Source: Reinekea sp. G2M2-21
GTDB lineage: Bacteria; Pseudomonadota; Gammaproteobacteria; Pseudomonadales; Natronospirillaceae
Reading direction: 5' to 3'
Assembly: GCF_015687175.1 (NCBI RefSeq)
Contig: NZ_JADPQG010000010.1
Location: forward strand, 94,684 to 158,683
Length of the DNA: 64,000 bases
Position numbers and translations under genes: made by a program. The notes beneath the pieces were generated by a model. That model saw only the letters and a list, made by a program, of their open reading frames with translations. It searched no databases and was not told the DNA's origin. This document shows, one piece after another, positions 10,129 through 19,206 of the stretch; within the stretch, counting starts at the first letter, position 1, and each line of letters opens with the position of its first letter.

Positions 10129-10710
10129 ATGTATACTTTTACTTTGACATCTAAAGATTATGACGAGCTTCCTGTGGAAAAAATTGAAGAAGTACTGGTT
10201 TCGTTACGTCGGGTAATCCGGGCCACCGATCTGCACTCCAAACATTTGGCTAAGACAACAGGCCTGACAGCGCCGCAGATATTGCTGTTACAGACCATCC
10301 GTAATAAAGGCGAAATGACTATTGGTGAACTGGCCAGCATCATGAATTTAAGCCAAGCGACGGTCACGACCATTATCGACCGCCTTGAAAAACGCGAGCT
10401 GGTCATGCGCGAGCGATCCACCACTGACAAGCGCAAGGTGTTTGCATTGTTAACGGATAATGGACACGAAGTATTGAAATCAGCACCGATCCCGCTGCAG
10501 GATCAGTTTGCGCGCCAGTTTGCGGATTTGCAGGAATGGGAACAGACCATGATTATCGCGTCTCTGCAACGCATCGCTTACATGATGGATGCCCAGCATA
10601 TCGACGCGTCACCGGTATTGGATGTTGGTCTGCTCGACCGCCAGGATACCTCCATCGACAAACACGATGCCTTTACGATGGACAGCTTCGGCCAGGCCAA
10701 TAAAGAGTAA
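10129..10710 (+). CDS. ectR: MarR-family regulator divergent from ectA, EctR type
   Basis: A 193-aa MarR-family winged-helix protein. The DNA-binding core is GELASIMNLSQATVTTIIDR with the wing at STTDKRKVFALLTDNG. It has an N-terminal arm and a C-terminal extension beyond the minimal MarR fold, as reported for EctR regulators (about 180-200 aa). Its divergent position next to ectA is the classical ectR arrangement. It probably represses ect at low osmolarity. The ATG is preceded by GGGG at a normal distance. The name rests on family plus context rather than on a specific motif. Confidence 0.82.
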   Translation: MYTFTLTSKDYDELPVEKIEEVLVSLRRVIRATDLHSKHLAKTTGLTAPQILLLQTIRNKGEMTIGELASIMNLSQATVTTIIDRLEKRELVMRERSTTDKRKVFALLTDNGHEVLKSAPIPLQDQFARQFADLQEWEQTMIIASLQRIAYMMDAQHIDASPVLDVGLLDRQDTSIDKHDAFTMDSFGQANKE

Positions 10711-10780
10711 CCTAGTCTAACGTTGTGTGCAGTTGTTACCGCGAGAGCGGTTGTACCGGATGGTACTGGCTTAAGGGTGT

Positions 10781-11391
10781 TTGGATTTCTCGAAGTTTTT
10801 TCTTTCCAAGGGGAGATCCCCTTGATCCGGCCTTCACCAGAGGTGAAGTCGTTAAAATCGAATCGAAGCCCATTGGGGTTTCGCTTTTAATCGATTTTAA
10901 CCCCCCCCTTCTGTCGCCCGCTTTGGTTTTCTTCCATGCCGGACACTTTCTTCGAACGGTCGCTTGAGCGTGCGTCCCTGCACGCGCGGCGCTTCCAAGG
11001 GCATCCATGCCCTTGAATCCGTTGCGATGTGTCTGTCATGTCAGCCAAAGCAGATGCGACGAAACAGTTATTTACGCCAGTCTTTCGTACATAGAATTTA
11101 GAGGTTGGTTTTATCTATCGAGAAAGTAACTCTTGCTACGGTTTTCTCCGCCTTTCAAACGACCACACGAAGCAATTTCCGTCTCACAGGTTGGTCAAGC
11201 AGGGATGCTTGAATAAGAGAGCCGGATACGTCGGTCCTTGACAGCGAGAACGCCCCATTGCAACCGAGTCCACAGATGAAGCAAATGCCGAAGATATATA
11301 CTGCACCTGCTCAGGCAAGTACCATTCGGGATCAAAGGGATCTCCCCTTGGAAAGGAAAAACTCAAAGAGATTCTTCTTCGAGAAACAAAC
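10781..11391 (+). repeat. MITE-like interspersed element, copy A (about 610 bp, near complete)
   Basis: The left end (10787-10838) and the reverse complement of the right end (11331-11391) share the stretch TTTTTCYTTCCAAGGGGAGA and its continuation to GATCC, which forms an imperfect terminal inverted repeat of about 35 bp. Inside are a long hairpin (GTTAAAATCGA.../...TCGATTTTAAC, about 10847-10900), a GCGTGC/GCACGC hairpin and an AAGGGCA/TGCCCTT hairpin. Collinear copies lie at 29163, 39802 and 40581. No transposase is present, so it is non-autonomous if mobile. Short open frames inside it are not conserved as proteins. Confidence 0.8.
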
Positions 11392-11646
11392 CCGAATCAT
11401 CGAAACGGTTTGGTACTCGACAGAAAACATTATCCAATTAAACCAAATCACTTAAGTCACCTCCCGGCTCTATCCAGTGCCAGTGTCAAAAAACGTTCGT
11501 CCTGTTTCATTTTGTAGCAACACTCGAAGCTCGTCATTTTTCAGCTATAGTCAAAATGATTTTCATCAACACCTTGGCCGTCAAACGACGTTCAATGTGT
11601 GATGAAGTACTTGTTGCCAGCACAGACGCTAACGGTGGAGCACATT
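11392..11646 (+). other. Noncoding interval before the REC-EAL gene
   Basis: Between the end of repeat copy A and the REC-EAL start I see no gene. It should contain that gene's promoter, but no clear -35/-10 pair could be fixed. A GGTGGAGCACATT ribosome site closes the interval. Confidence 0.5.
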
Positions 11647-12912
11647 ATGTCTCTCACGCCAAAGCTCACGGGTCGAACCAACCAGCTGTTCCCCAAAAAA
11701 CCCGGAACCACAGACGGCGTATCCATTTTAATTGTGGACGACAGCCCTGTGCGGCTTCAGACCATTGCGTTCGTCCTGCAGGATATGGGCTATAAGCAAA
11801 TCCAGATGGCCGCCAATGGGCTGGAAGCCATTGAACGGATTGAACAGGGACCTACCGTCCATATTATCTTCACCGACTTGCAGATGCCCGAATGCGATGG
11901 CCTGGAACTCATCGAACATCTGGGTCAAAGGCAATATGACGGCAGCATCATCATTCACTCACAGATGGAAAAACGCATCGTCGACCTCACCATAGAATTA
12001 GCAAGACGGCAGTCTTTGTATCTGGTGGGTTATCTGGATCAGAACCTGGAGCCGTCCGTCATTCAAACCATGATGGACCGCGCACTCCTCGCTGCGAGAA
12101 ATTATAACGCCAGCGACCTGGCGTCGCTGTCCAAGGAAATGATTTTACGGGCCATCGAAAATAAAAATATCGTGCCCTATTTCCAACCGAAAATAGATAA
12201 TAAAACCGAAAGCGTGGTCGGCTTTGAAGTGTTATGCCGTTTGGTGCATCCGATCAGCAAAGAAATCATCACACCGGATCGCTTTATTGATGCCGCGGAA
12301 CGCGCGGGTTTGATGATGCTGCTGACATTAGCGCTGCTGGAAAAAGCGGCGCTCGAATTCAATTTACTGTGTGAGGAATTTCCCTACCTACCGCTGACCT
12401 TGGCGATTAATTTAAGCCCCGGTCAGTTGGACGATGACAAACTGCCCTCAACGTTTAACGACCTCTGCCAGATCTGTCAACTGCCCCCAACGCGCATCAC
12501 ATTGGAAATTACCGAGACCGACCTTATCGAAAAAGACACCCGATTAAAAAATCTGGCTCGGTTGCGCATGATGGGGTTTGGCTGTTCGCTGGACGACTAT
12601 GGCATGGGCTTCACCAGTTTGGCGCAACTTGAACACTACCCGTTTTCCGAAGTTAAGCTGGATCGTTCTTACATCAACAATATTGCCAGCGACCCCTACG
12701 CTCAGCAGTTGTGTGAAAAACTGGTGGACAAGTGCACCGCCAACCACATGCAAATGGTGGCCGAAGGATTGGAGCGTGCGGACGATGTCGAGTATCTGTC
12801 GCGTTATCACAACATCCATCTGCAAGGTTATCTGTACTCTCCGCCGAAACCCTACACCGATATTCGACGCTGGCTACACAACTGGGAAGCACACCGCTCG
12901 ATCAATCCGTAA
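11647..12912 (+). CDS. Response regulator with EAL domain (c-di-GMP phosphodiesterase)
   Basis: An N-terminal receiver domain (about 25-145; phospho-acceptor Asp in FTDLQMPECDG) is fused to an EAL domain (about 165-410). The EAL motifs are largely intact: EVL in GFEVLCRL, NLSPGQLDD, LEITETD, SLDDYGMGFTSL, VAEGLE and LQGYLYSPP. It should therefore hydrolyse c-di-GMP to pGpG under control of phosphorylation. The conserved receiver lysine is not obvious (the region reads YLVGYLDQN), so signalling may be atypical. I chose the ATG at 11647, preceded by GGAG eight bases away, over a codon at 11599. No histidine kinase is adjacent. The 3' end overlaps the convergent DUF4198 gene by 11 bp. Confidence 0.9.
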   Translation: MSLTPKLTGRTNQLFPKKPGTTDGVSILIVDDSPVRLQTIAFVLQDMGYKQIQMAANGLEAIERIEQGPTVHIIFTDLQMPECDGLELIEHLGQRQYDGSIIIHSQMEKRIVDLTIELARRQSLYLVGYLDQNLEPSVIQTMMDRALLAARNYNASDLASLSKEMILRAIENKNIVPYFQPKIDNKTESVVGFEVLCRLVHPISKEIITPDRFIDAAERAGLMMLLTLALLEKAALEFNLLCEEFPYLPLTLAINLSPGQLDDDKLPSTFNDLCQICQLPPTRITLEITETDLIEKDTRLKNLARLRMMGFGCSLDDYGMGFTSLAQLEHYPFSEVKLDRSYINNIASDPYAQQLCEKLVDKCTANHMQMVAEGLERADDVEYLSRYHNIHLQGYLYSPPKPYTDIRRWLHNWEAHRSINP

Positions 12913-13681
12913 CGTTCAACCATTGGAAGGTGGTGGACGCCCAATCCGAATGCCAGCTCGCCTTATCTTTATTCGCAGCCGGATCAATCGGGTACAGCCG
13001 AATGGCATTCAACAAATAGTGATTGTTTTCACTTAAGTCATCAAACCAAACCACGCCGTTGGCATCGGTCTGCGCAAGCCTGCTGTCTACCGCCCCATCA
13101 GCACGTTGTACAAATAACCGAACCGGGAGATCCGCGGCGGGTTGATCACTGGCGAACAGTTGCGCTTTCAACTGTGTGTCCTGTTGCGCAATTACCCATT
13201 CGAATGCCAAGCCCACACGACTATCCTGCCATGGCTGCTCTGGCGGGGTGAGTAATGCTTTCGCATAGCGACGGTAGCGTTCAATGACCTGGTCTTCGTC
13301 TGCCAGGGCGTCAGTGTTCACCTGCAAATGCTCTTTGCTCAGAAACGTCTCAAAGGCAGCCTTGTCTTCGTATTCAATGGTAAAGTCTGACGACTCCGTG
13401 ACGGCAATGGTGGTACCAGCGCCCATCACCACCGACAGAGCCGGTTTGGCAGCGAAACGCGGCGTCAGCGGTCGGAGCTGACCATCACTGAATTGCGCAA
13501 CCTGAGTCGCCATATCTGGCAGGTACACGTAAGGCGTGCCGGAGAATTCCATCCCGATGCGCCAATCGACCTGAACTGTTTCTCCCGGTACCGCCGTATA
13601 ACGTTGTGGTTGCAGCCAGAACTCATGGGCCAGACAGGGCTCTATTGCGATCATCAGTAAAATAAGACAATGTTTGCTCAT
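12902..13681 (-). CDS. DUF4198 periplasmic protein
   Basis: A 259-aa secreted protein with a signal peptide (MSKHCLILLMIAIEPCLA) cleaved just before HEFWLQPQRY, the hallmark start of DUF4198 proteins. The rest is expected to form immunoglobulin-like beta domains. DUF4198 proteins are often encoded beside metal (nickel/cobalt-type) uptake systems and may bind metal through the N-terminal histidine; that is a family tendency, not proven. It is divergent from a HupE/UreJ-type permease only 28 bp away, which supports a joint role. AGAGGGCGTT precedes the ATG. Confidence 0.82.
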   Translation of the reverse strand: MSKHCLILLMIAIEPCLAHEFWLQPQRYTAVPGETVQVDWRIGMEFSGTPYVYLPDMATQVAQFSDGQLRPLTPRFAAKPALSVVMGAGTTIAVTESSDFTIEYEDKAAFETFLSKEHLQVNTDALADEDQVIERYRRYAKALLTPPEQPWQDSRVGLAFEWVIAQQDTQLKAQLFASDQPAADLPVRLFVQRADGAVDSRLAQTDANGVVWFDDLSENNHYLLNAIRLYPIDPAANKDKASWHSDWASTTFQWLNVTD

Positions 13682-13709
13682 AACGCCCTCTGTGTAAGGA
13701 AGAAATCCA

Positions 13710-14849
13710 TTGAAGTTGCGACAGAATACCCGATTCCAACCCGTTGTTCAGTCCTGCCTTATACTGTTGCTGGTACTCTGTGGCAGCGCGCGTGCTCATG
13801 AGATCAACCCTGTGGTTATCGATGCGCTGGTACTCGATGATAACCATATCCAATTCACGCTAACTCTTAACCTGGAAGCGCAGATCACCGATATTGCCGC
13901 TACCCACAGTGACAGCAGTGAAGCCCCCAATGCCAGCAGCTATCAACAATTACGCGCGCTGGAAGCGAACGGTTTACTGCAGGCAGCGAAACCTTGGTTA
14001 GCGCAACTCACCCGTGACATGCGCTTCACATCAAAACAAGAGATCGCACTGGAATTAACCAGTGTCCGCATCGATGACATCGGCGACATTAACATTGCGC
14101 GCGACAGCATCGTGGCCTTAACCACCAAGCAGCCCATCACGGAAGACTGGCAACTGGACTGGCCAGAGTCGTTCGGTCCAGCCGCATTCCGGTTAAGCAC
14201 GAACGAGGCGCAAGACGTGTTTACCGCTTATTTGTTTGAAGGTAGATCCACCGGGACTATCGCAATGGCAAATCTTCTGACCGTCTCAGCCTGGCAGGTT
14301 TTTCTGGATTATATCCCCGTCGGTTTTGCGCATATCGTCCCGTTGGGCGTCGATCATATTCTGTTTGTCATCGGACTTTATTTGTTCAGTACACATTGGC
14401 GCCCCCTGCTATGGCAAGTCTCCGCTTTTACCATTGCGCACACCCTGACTCTGGCGTTAAGTATGCTCGGCGTGTTGCGTGTCCCCGCGTCCATCGTGGA
14501 GCCTATCATTGCGGCGTCAATCGTTTACATCGCGATCGAAAACATCCTCTTCACCAAAATGCATTGGTGGCGCCCATTAGTTATTTTTGGATTTGGTCTG
14601 ATCCACGGTCTTGGTTTTGCCAGCGTATTGACCGACTTCGGGCTCAGCCCGGCGTCGTTTATCGGCGGGTTACTCGGCTTTAATGTCGGCGTCGAACTCG
14701 GTCAGCTGAGCGTGATTGCGGCCTGCTTTGCACTGGTTGGTTTCTGGTTTCGACACAAAGCCTGGTACCGGTCGGTTATCGTCGTTAACGCCTCAGTGGC
14801 GATCAGTCTGGTTGGCAGTTTCTGGTTTGTGCAACGGGTCTTTTTTTAA
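13710..14849 (+). CDS. HupE/UreJ-2 family membrane protein
   Basis: A 379-aa protein with a signal peptide (ILLLVLCGSARA), a periplasmic N-terminal domain of about 160 residues that begins HEINP, and six or seven transmembrane helices. The membrane half carries HupE family motifs: IVPLGVDHILFVIGLYLFS, FTIAHTLTLALS and FGLIHGLGFASVL, with histidines suited to metal passage. HupE/UreJ proteins are proposed nickel permeases, but this long form with a periplasmic domain has no proven substrate. The TTG start is supported by AAGGAAG seven bases upstream. Divergent from the DUF4198 gene. Confidence 0.85.
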   Translation: MKLRQNTRFQPVVQSCLILLLVLCGSARAHEINPVVIDALVLDDNHIQFTLTLNLEAQITDIAATHSDSSEAPNASSYQQLRALEANGLLQAAKPWLAQLTRDMRFTSKQEIALELTSVRIDDIGDINIARDSIVALTTKQPITEDWQLDWPESFGPAAFRLSTNEAQDVFTAYLFEGRSTGTIAMANLLTVSAWQVFLDYIPVGFAHIVPLGVDHILFVIGLYLFSTHWRPLLWQVSAFTIAHTLTLALSMLGVLRVPASIVEPIIAASIVYIAIENILFTKMHWWRPLVIFGFGLIHGLGFASVLTDFGLSPASFIGGLLGFNVGVELGQLSVIAACFALVGFWFRHKAWYRSVIVVNASVAISLVGSFWFVQRVFF

Positions 14850-15000
14850 ACCAACTGAATAAAACCAACGTTCTCAAAGGAGACTAATAACCCTGCTAAA
14901 AACATGGTCATATTTGCACTCTAATCATAATGATTAATTTGTCAGGCAGAACAAAGCGGTCTACGTTTATGGTTCATTGACCAGAAAAGGAGGGCGTGCA

Positions 15001-17286
15001 TTGGACACACAGCAAACCGGCCTTTTTCCGTTCAAACCCGCTGCCTTGCCGGATAGTCAAACGAGTAAACCGGCCTTATCGGCCTGGAAAATATTAAGCG
15101 TTGAAGACGATTTAACCTATCAACGAACCCTCAGCGTAGAACTCAGCGGCATCAGCATACTCGGCCAACCCATTGAATTGTTCACAGCAAACTCAGCGGA
15201 GCAAGCGGCAACGCTGTTGCTGGACCACCCAGACATGGCCGTCATACTGCTCGATGTGGTGATGGAAAACGATGACGCCGGCTTGCGTTTAATCGGCAAC
15301 ATTCGCAACGCTATTGGCAACGCTACCGTCAGAATTGTACTGCTCACCGGGCAACCCGGTATGGCTCCGCGCAAAGATGTCATGGAACGATACGACATCA
15401 ATGAATATTGGAACAAAGCCGACCTGACGCAGGAAAAACTGCGCGCCATGCTCACCGGCAATATCCGCTCTTGGCAAGCATTTCAGTCGCTGGAGAAATC
15501 CAAAGTGGGGTTGCAGGTGTTGATTCAGGCAGCGCAGGCGATTGCCCCAAAAACCGACTTGCGAGAGTTTACCACCAGCTTACTGGATGAAATTGCTAAG
15601 CTGACCCACGCAAACGCGGGCGGTATCGTTTGTGCTTCCGTTTCGCCGGAAAAACTGAAAGAACAATTAACCATTCTGGCCGCCTCTGGACAGTTTGAAC
15701 CCTATATCGGCGGTTCATTGCACGAGGTTTTAAACGAAACCCATATCCATGTTCCGTTATTGCAATCTTACATCACAGCGGCCATAGCACAGGCGAATCA
15801 CGTGTTCAGCCCGTGGGTGTCTGTTTTGTATTTTGACATTTCAGAAATAAACGGTTCGACCTACATTATGATCGTTAATTCGAATGCTCACCTATCTGAT
15901 TATCATCTGCAATTGCTACGCGCATTCTGTGAAAACATAAACGACGGATTCAAGAAAATCGGTCTAATTAAACAACTGTCCGATCTCGCCTATCGGGACG
16001 CTGAGTTGCACATTCCAAACCGAAACTGGCTCATTCGCTATCTCAACAGTCTGTCTAAAGCCAATAAAACACAATCGGCCATGACATTTATTCGCCTTCG
16101 TGACTTCAATGATATCGAAATGAGTATCGGCCACATCAACAGTATGTCGTTGCTGATGCAGTATTGTCAGGTATTGAAACAAACGCTTCCCAATAGTCGG
16201 TCGATCGCTCGCTTAACCTACGATACGTTGGTCATGATATTCGACAAAACGCCGTCGTTTTATGACATCGAATACCAACAGGCGACCGAACTCAATACGC
16301 ATCTAGGGGATACCACCTGGACCCTACATTCCAACATCGTTCTCCTGCCATTGGGGGATTATAGTGATGACCCGGCCGATATTATTTTGTCGTTAGGCAA
16401 AGCCGCATTGAATTTAGCGCAGGAAAATGCAAAACCTTTTTATCAGGTCAATGCTGAACTTAAGTCTACGATACTGAACCGACAGTCTATGATTTATGAT
16501 TTGAGTGCGGCGTTAAGCCGTGACGAATTTTTTGTTGTCCTTCAGCCGAAAGTCAGGCTAAGCAACAAAGCCGTTGTCGGGTTTGAAGCCCTGCTTCGTT
16601 GGCAAAAACCGAATGGCACCTTGGTTCCCCCCGATACTTTTATTCCGCTAGCCGAATCGGCGGGGTTGATTCGCAAGATCGACGCAATCGCCCTCGACTT
16701 GACGCTGCAAGCCGTGCAAACACTCCTTGCCAATGGTTACCGATTACGGGTGTCCTTTAATGCGACGGGAGCGGATTTATTGAACAGTACTTATATCGAT
16801 AAATTACTCAATCTCAGCCAACTGAATCAAGTCCCCTCAGAGTTTTTGGACATAGAGATCACCGAAACTATGGCCATGGAACACTACGAGCGCATCAACC
16901 CAATCCTGAGACTGCTGATTAACTTAGGTTACCACGTCAGCATTGACGACTTTGGTACAGGCTATTCTTCGCTATCACACATTACCCGCCTCGCGGCGAC
17001 TCATCTGAAAATTGACCGTTCCTTTGTCGATGCCATGACCAAACACAAAGAAGGTGAACAGATTACCGATGTCATTATGCAATTGGGAAAACGATTTAAC
17101 TTTGCCGTTATTGCGGAAGGTATTGAAACCGAGCAGCAACACCAGATGCTACTCGCAAAAGATTGCGAGTTTGGCCAAGGTTATTACTTTGCCAAACCCA
17201 TGATATTAGCAGACGTGTTAGTGTGGTTAGAAACACAAGCCGTTGAGAGTTCGGGCGAGACACCAACGCTCCGAACCTCGAGCTAA
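15001..17286 (+). CDS. Response regulator: REC-DUF3369-degenerate GGDEF-EAL
   Basis: A 761-aa cytoplasmic regulator. A receiver domain (about 25-155; Asp in VILLDVVMEND) is followed by DUF3369 (about 160-325), a GGDEF-like domain without its signature (the region reads SIARLTYDTLVMIF) and an intact EAL domain (about 490-745: FEALLRW, DIEITETM, SIDDFGTGYSSL, IAEGIE, FGQGYYFAKP). It should act as a c-di-GMP phosphodiesterase. I chose the TTG at 15001 because AGGAGGG lies six bases upstream; another TTG at 14977 lacks a ribosome site. It is followed after 6 bp by a histidine kinase, its probable partner. Confidence 0.92.
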   Translation: MDTQQTGLFPFKPAALPDSQTSKPALSAWKILSVEDDLTYQRTLSVELSGISILGQPIELFTANSAEQAATLLLDHPDMAVILLDVVMENDDAGLRLIGNIRNAIGNATVRIVLLTGQPGMAPRKDVMERYDINEYWNKADLTQEKLRAMLTGNIRSWQAFQSLEKSKVGLQVLIQAAQAIAPKTDLREFTTSLLDEIAKLTHANAGGIVCASVSPEKLKEQLTILAASGQFEPYIGGSLHEVLNETHIHVPLLQSYITAAIAQANHVFSPWVSVLYFDISEINGSTYIMIVNSNAHLSDYHLQLLRAFCENINDGFKKIGLIKQLSDLAYRDAELHIPNRNWLIRYLNSLSKANKTQSAMTFIRLRDFNDIEMSIGHINSMSLLMQYCQVLKQTLPNSRSIARLTYDTLVMIFDKTPSFYDIEYQQATELNTHLGDTTWTLHSNIVLLPLGDYSDDPADIILSLGKAALNLAQENAKPFYQVNAELKSTILNRQSMIYDLSAALSRDEFFVVLQPKVRLSNKAVVGFEALLRWQKPNGTLVPPDTFIPLAESAGLIRKIDAIALDLTLQAVQTLLANGYRLRVSFNATGADLLNSTYIDKLLNLSQLNQVPSEFLDIEITETMAMEHYERINPILRLLINLGYHVSIDDFGTGYSSLSHITRLAATHLKIDRSFVDAMTKHKEGEQITDVIMQLGKRFNFAVIAEGIETEQQHQMLLAKDCEFGQGYYFAKPMILADVLVWLETQAVESSGETPTLRTSS

Positions 17287-17292
17287 GCAACT

Positions 17293-19179
17293 ATGCCGAT
17301 CGCCAAGTTAAAGCGCCAACTGTCCTACCTTGCGCTACTGTTGATCAGCTTGTCAGCGTTTTCATCTGCGCTCGTTTTCATCTTCATTTATACAAACCAA
17401 TACAACGAACTTGCCACGTCGCAACAGTTAACCTTGAATGAGGCCGTTGCTGAATTTCGTCAGGAAGTCGGCGATGCAAAAACCCTGTTACGTGTGTTAC
17501 GGTTCAGTTCGGCGGTTTCAGAAAGCCTGTCAGAGGCAACGCCACTCGACACCAGACAGCTCAGTAACACATTTCAACTGTTTGGTGAACAAGTACCCAA
17601 CATCACTCAATTACGCTGGTTGGATAGCGAGGGTATGGAGCGTGTTCGAGTCGATTTCGCCAACGGTATTGCCAAGGTACGTGCGGAGAACGAGTTGCAG
17701 AACAAGAGTCACCGTTATTACTTTCAACAGGCCTTGTATGGTGACCTTGGGGATATTTATGTATCTCGCATTGACCTGAACGTCGACAACGGTGAAATCG
17801 AAATACCCTATCAACCAACGGTGCGTATTGCCATTCATACCGGTGTGGAAGATACCACGCGCGACGGTGTTCTGGTGATGAATATCAGCCTACGCGACCT
17901 GTTGCAAAAACTGGCCAACATACAAACTGAGGGCTTTACCCTGCAGATTACCGACAGCGACGGTTACTGGATATTGCATCCACAAAGCGAACTGCAATGG
18001 GGCAACGATCTGGACAATGCGGAGGCATCGCTCGCCAACAGGTATCCCGCGCTTTGGCAATGGCTCAGCTCTAACGCTTCGTCAGCAGAACAAAAAATTG
18101 AGGGCGCATTAGTCAGTCACCGCACGGAAGTCATGGGCCCGGGTGGCAACTCAAACGCCGACGTCGTGTTCTTGGCTTATGCAACACCCACTCAGCTAGC
18201 CAATGCGCGCTGGCAAGCGTTTTGGCACGCGCTGTTTGTTTTTGTCGTGTTAACGTCATTGATTTTATTGTTCGTTATACGCAGCTTTCATTTGCGCGCC
18301 ATCGTGTTAAGACTCTCGAACGAACTGCACGCGGACAAAGCCCGTCTGCAGCAAACCGTCACCGAATTGAACGACGCGCTTATGTATCAACAGCAGTTGC
18401 AGGATGAACTGGTGGAAAGTCAGAAGTTAGCCGCGCTGGGATTAACGGTGTCCGGCGTCGCCCATGAACTGAACACGCCTATCGGCGGCATCCTGCTCAG
18501 CGCGTCCGGATTACAGGCTTCCGTTGATGACCTGCAAACACAAGTTCAGACTGGACTGACTGTTGAGGCACTGACGCAATACATCGCCAATACCAAATTG
18601 CGGGTTAAACAAATCGATGCCAATGCACAGAGAGCCCGCTCGGTGGTGCAGAGTTTTAAACGATTGGCCTACGAACGCACCAATTTGCAGTTGTCGGATT
18701 TCAGCCTGGCTACTCTGGTAGACGACCTGATTCAGGCGCTGAAACTTCGCCTGCAGGATACCGCCATTAGCATTGAAAACCGGGTACCCACAGATCTTGA
18801 GCTGTACAATGAATATGGTTTGATGTCGCAACTGCTGGAGAATCTGATCACTAACAGCATTGAGCACGGCTTTGAGACCGACCAGGTCGGCCGAATTTTA
18901 ATAGAAGCACAGCCGTTGGACGACAATCGAGTAGAAATCAGCGTTAGTGACAACGGCAACGGTATTCACCTGGGCAAGGGTGTCGACATTTTTGACCCCT
19001 TTGTTACCGGAGCCCGGGGCAAAGGGCATATCGGGCTCGGTATGCATCTGGTTCATCAATGGGTTACGCAATCGATGCAGGGCACTATCCGTGTTGAAAC
19101 ACCCGACACCGGCGGGTGTCGCATGGTTATCCGTATGCCGGTACGAATGAATGCACACACAAGCGAAGAACCGGCTTAG
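17293..19179 (+). CDS. Membrane sensor histidine kinase partner of the DUF3369 regulator
   Basis: A 628-aa inner-membrane kinase. It has TM1 (about 12-34), a double-Cache-like periplasmic sensor (about 40-300, with the Cache motif DGYWILHPQ), TM2 (about 312-332), a coiled coil and a HisKA domain with phospho-acceptor His391 in GVAHELNTPIGG. The ATPase domain has N box ENLITNSIEHG, G1 VSDNGNGIH and G2 GHIGLGMHLVHQ. It begins 6 bp after the REC-DUF3369-EAL gene, so both are cotranscribed. A periplasmic small molecule is the expected signal, by analogy to other Cache sensors. The stop codon lies in the loop of a strong hairpin. Confidence 0.93.
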   Translation: MPIAKLKRQLSYLALLLISLSAFSSALVFIFIYTNQYNELATSQQLTLNEAVAEFRQEVGDAKTLLRVLRFSSAVSESLSEATPLDTRQLSNTFQLFGEQVPNITQLRWLDSEGMERVRVDFANGIAKVRAENELQNKSHRYYFQQALYGDLGDIYVSRIDLNVDNGEIEIPYQPTVRIAIHTGVEDTTRDGVLVMNISLRDLLQKLANIQTEGFTLQITDSDGYWILHPQSELQWGNDLDNAEASLANRYPALWQWLSSNASSAEQKIEGALVSHRTEVMGPGGNSNADVVFLAYATPTQLANARWQAFWHALFVFVVLTSLILLFVIRSFHLRAIVLRLSNELHADKARLQQTVTELNDALMYQQQLQDELVESQKLAALGLTVSGVAHELNTPIGGILLSASGLQASVDDLQTQVQTGLTVEALTQYIANTKLRVKQIDANAQRARSVVQSFKRLAYERTNLQLSDFSLATLVDDLIQALKLRLQDTAISIENRVPTDLELYNEYGLMSQLLENLITNSIEHGFETDQVGRILIEAQPLDDNRVEISVSDNGNGIHLGKGVDIFDPFVTGARGKGHIGLGMHLVHQWVTQSMQGTIRVETPDTGGCRMVIRMPVRMNAHTSEEPA

Positions 19180-19186
19180 CCGGTTC
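19168..19186 (+). terminator. Hairpin spanning the stop codon of the sensor kinase, possible terminator
   Basis: A perfect stem GAACCGGC-TTA-GCCGGTTC. The TAG stop codon (19177-19179) sits at the loop and first stem base. The T-tract after it is poor (AATTCG). It lies between two convergent genes and may stop or protect transcripts of both. Confidence 0.5.
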
Positions 19187-19206
19187 AATTCGTTCAGGTA
19201 ACCGAA

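Noticed and set aside
10801..10860. Palindrome CCAAGGGGAGATCCCCTTG read as a transcription terminator of ectR
   Set aside because: It is part of the terminal inverted repeat and occurs at both ends of the elements in both orientations; no consistent T-tract follows it. A side role in termination is possible but not supported.
10736..11008. Minus-strand 90-residue frame with ARAGTHAQATVRRK
   Set aside because: It lies inside repeat copy A. Related peptides in copies B and C arise from the same repeat DNA with different starts and stops, so it is a shadow of the repeat, not a gene.
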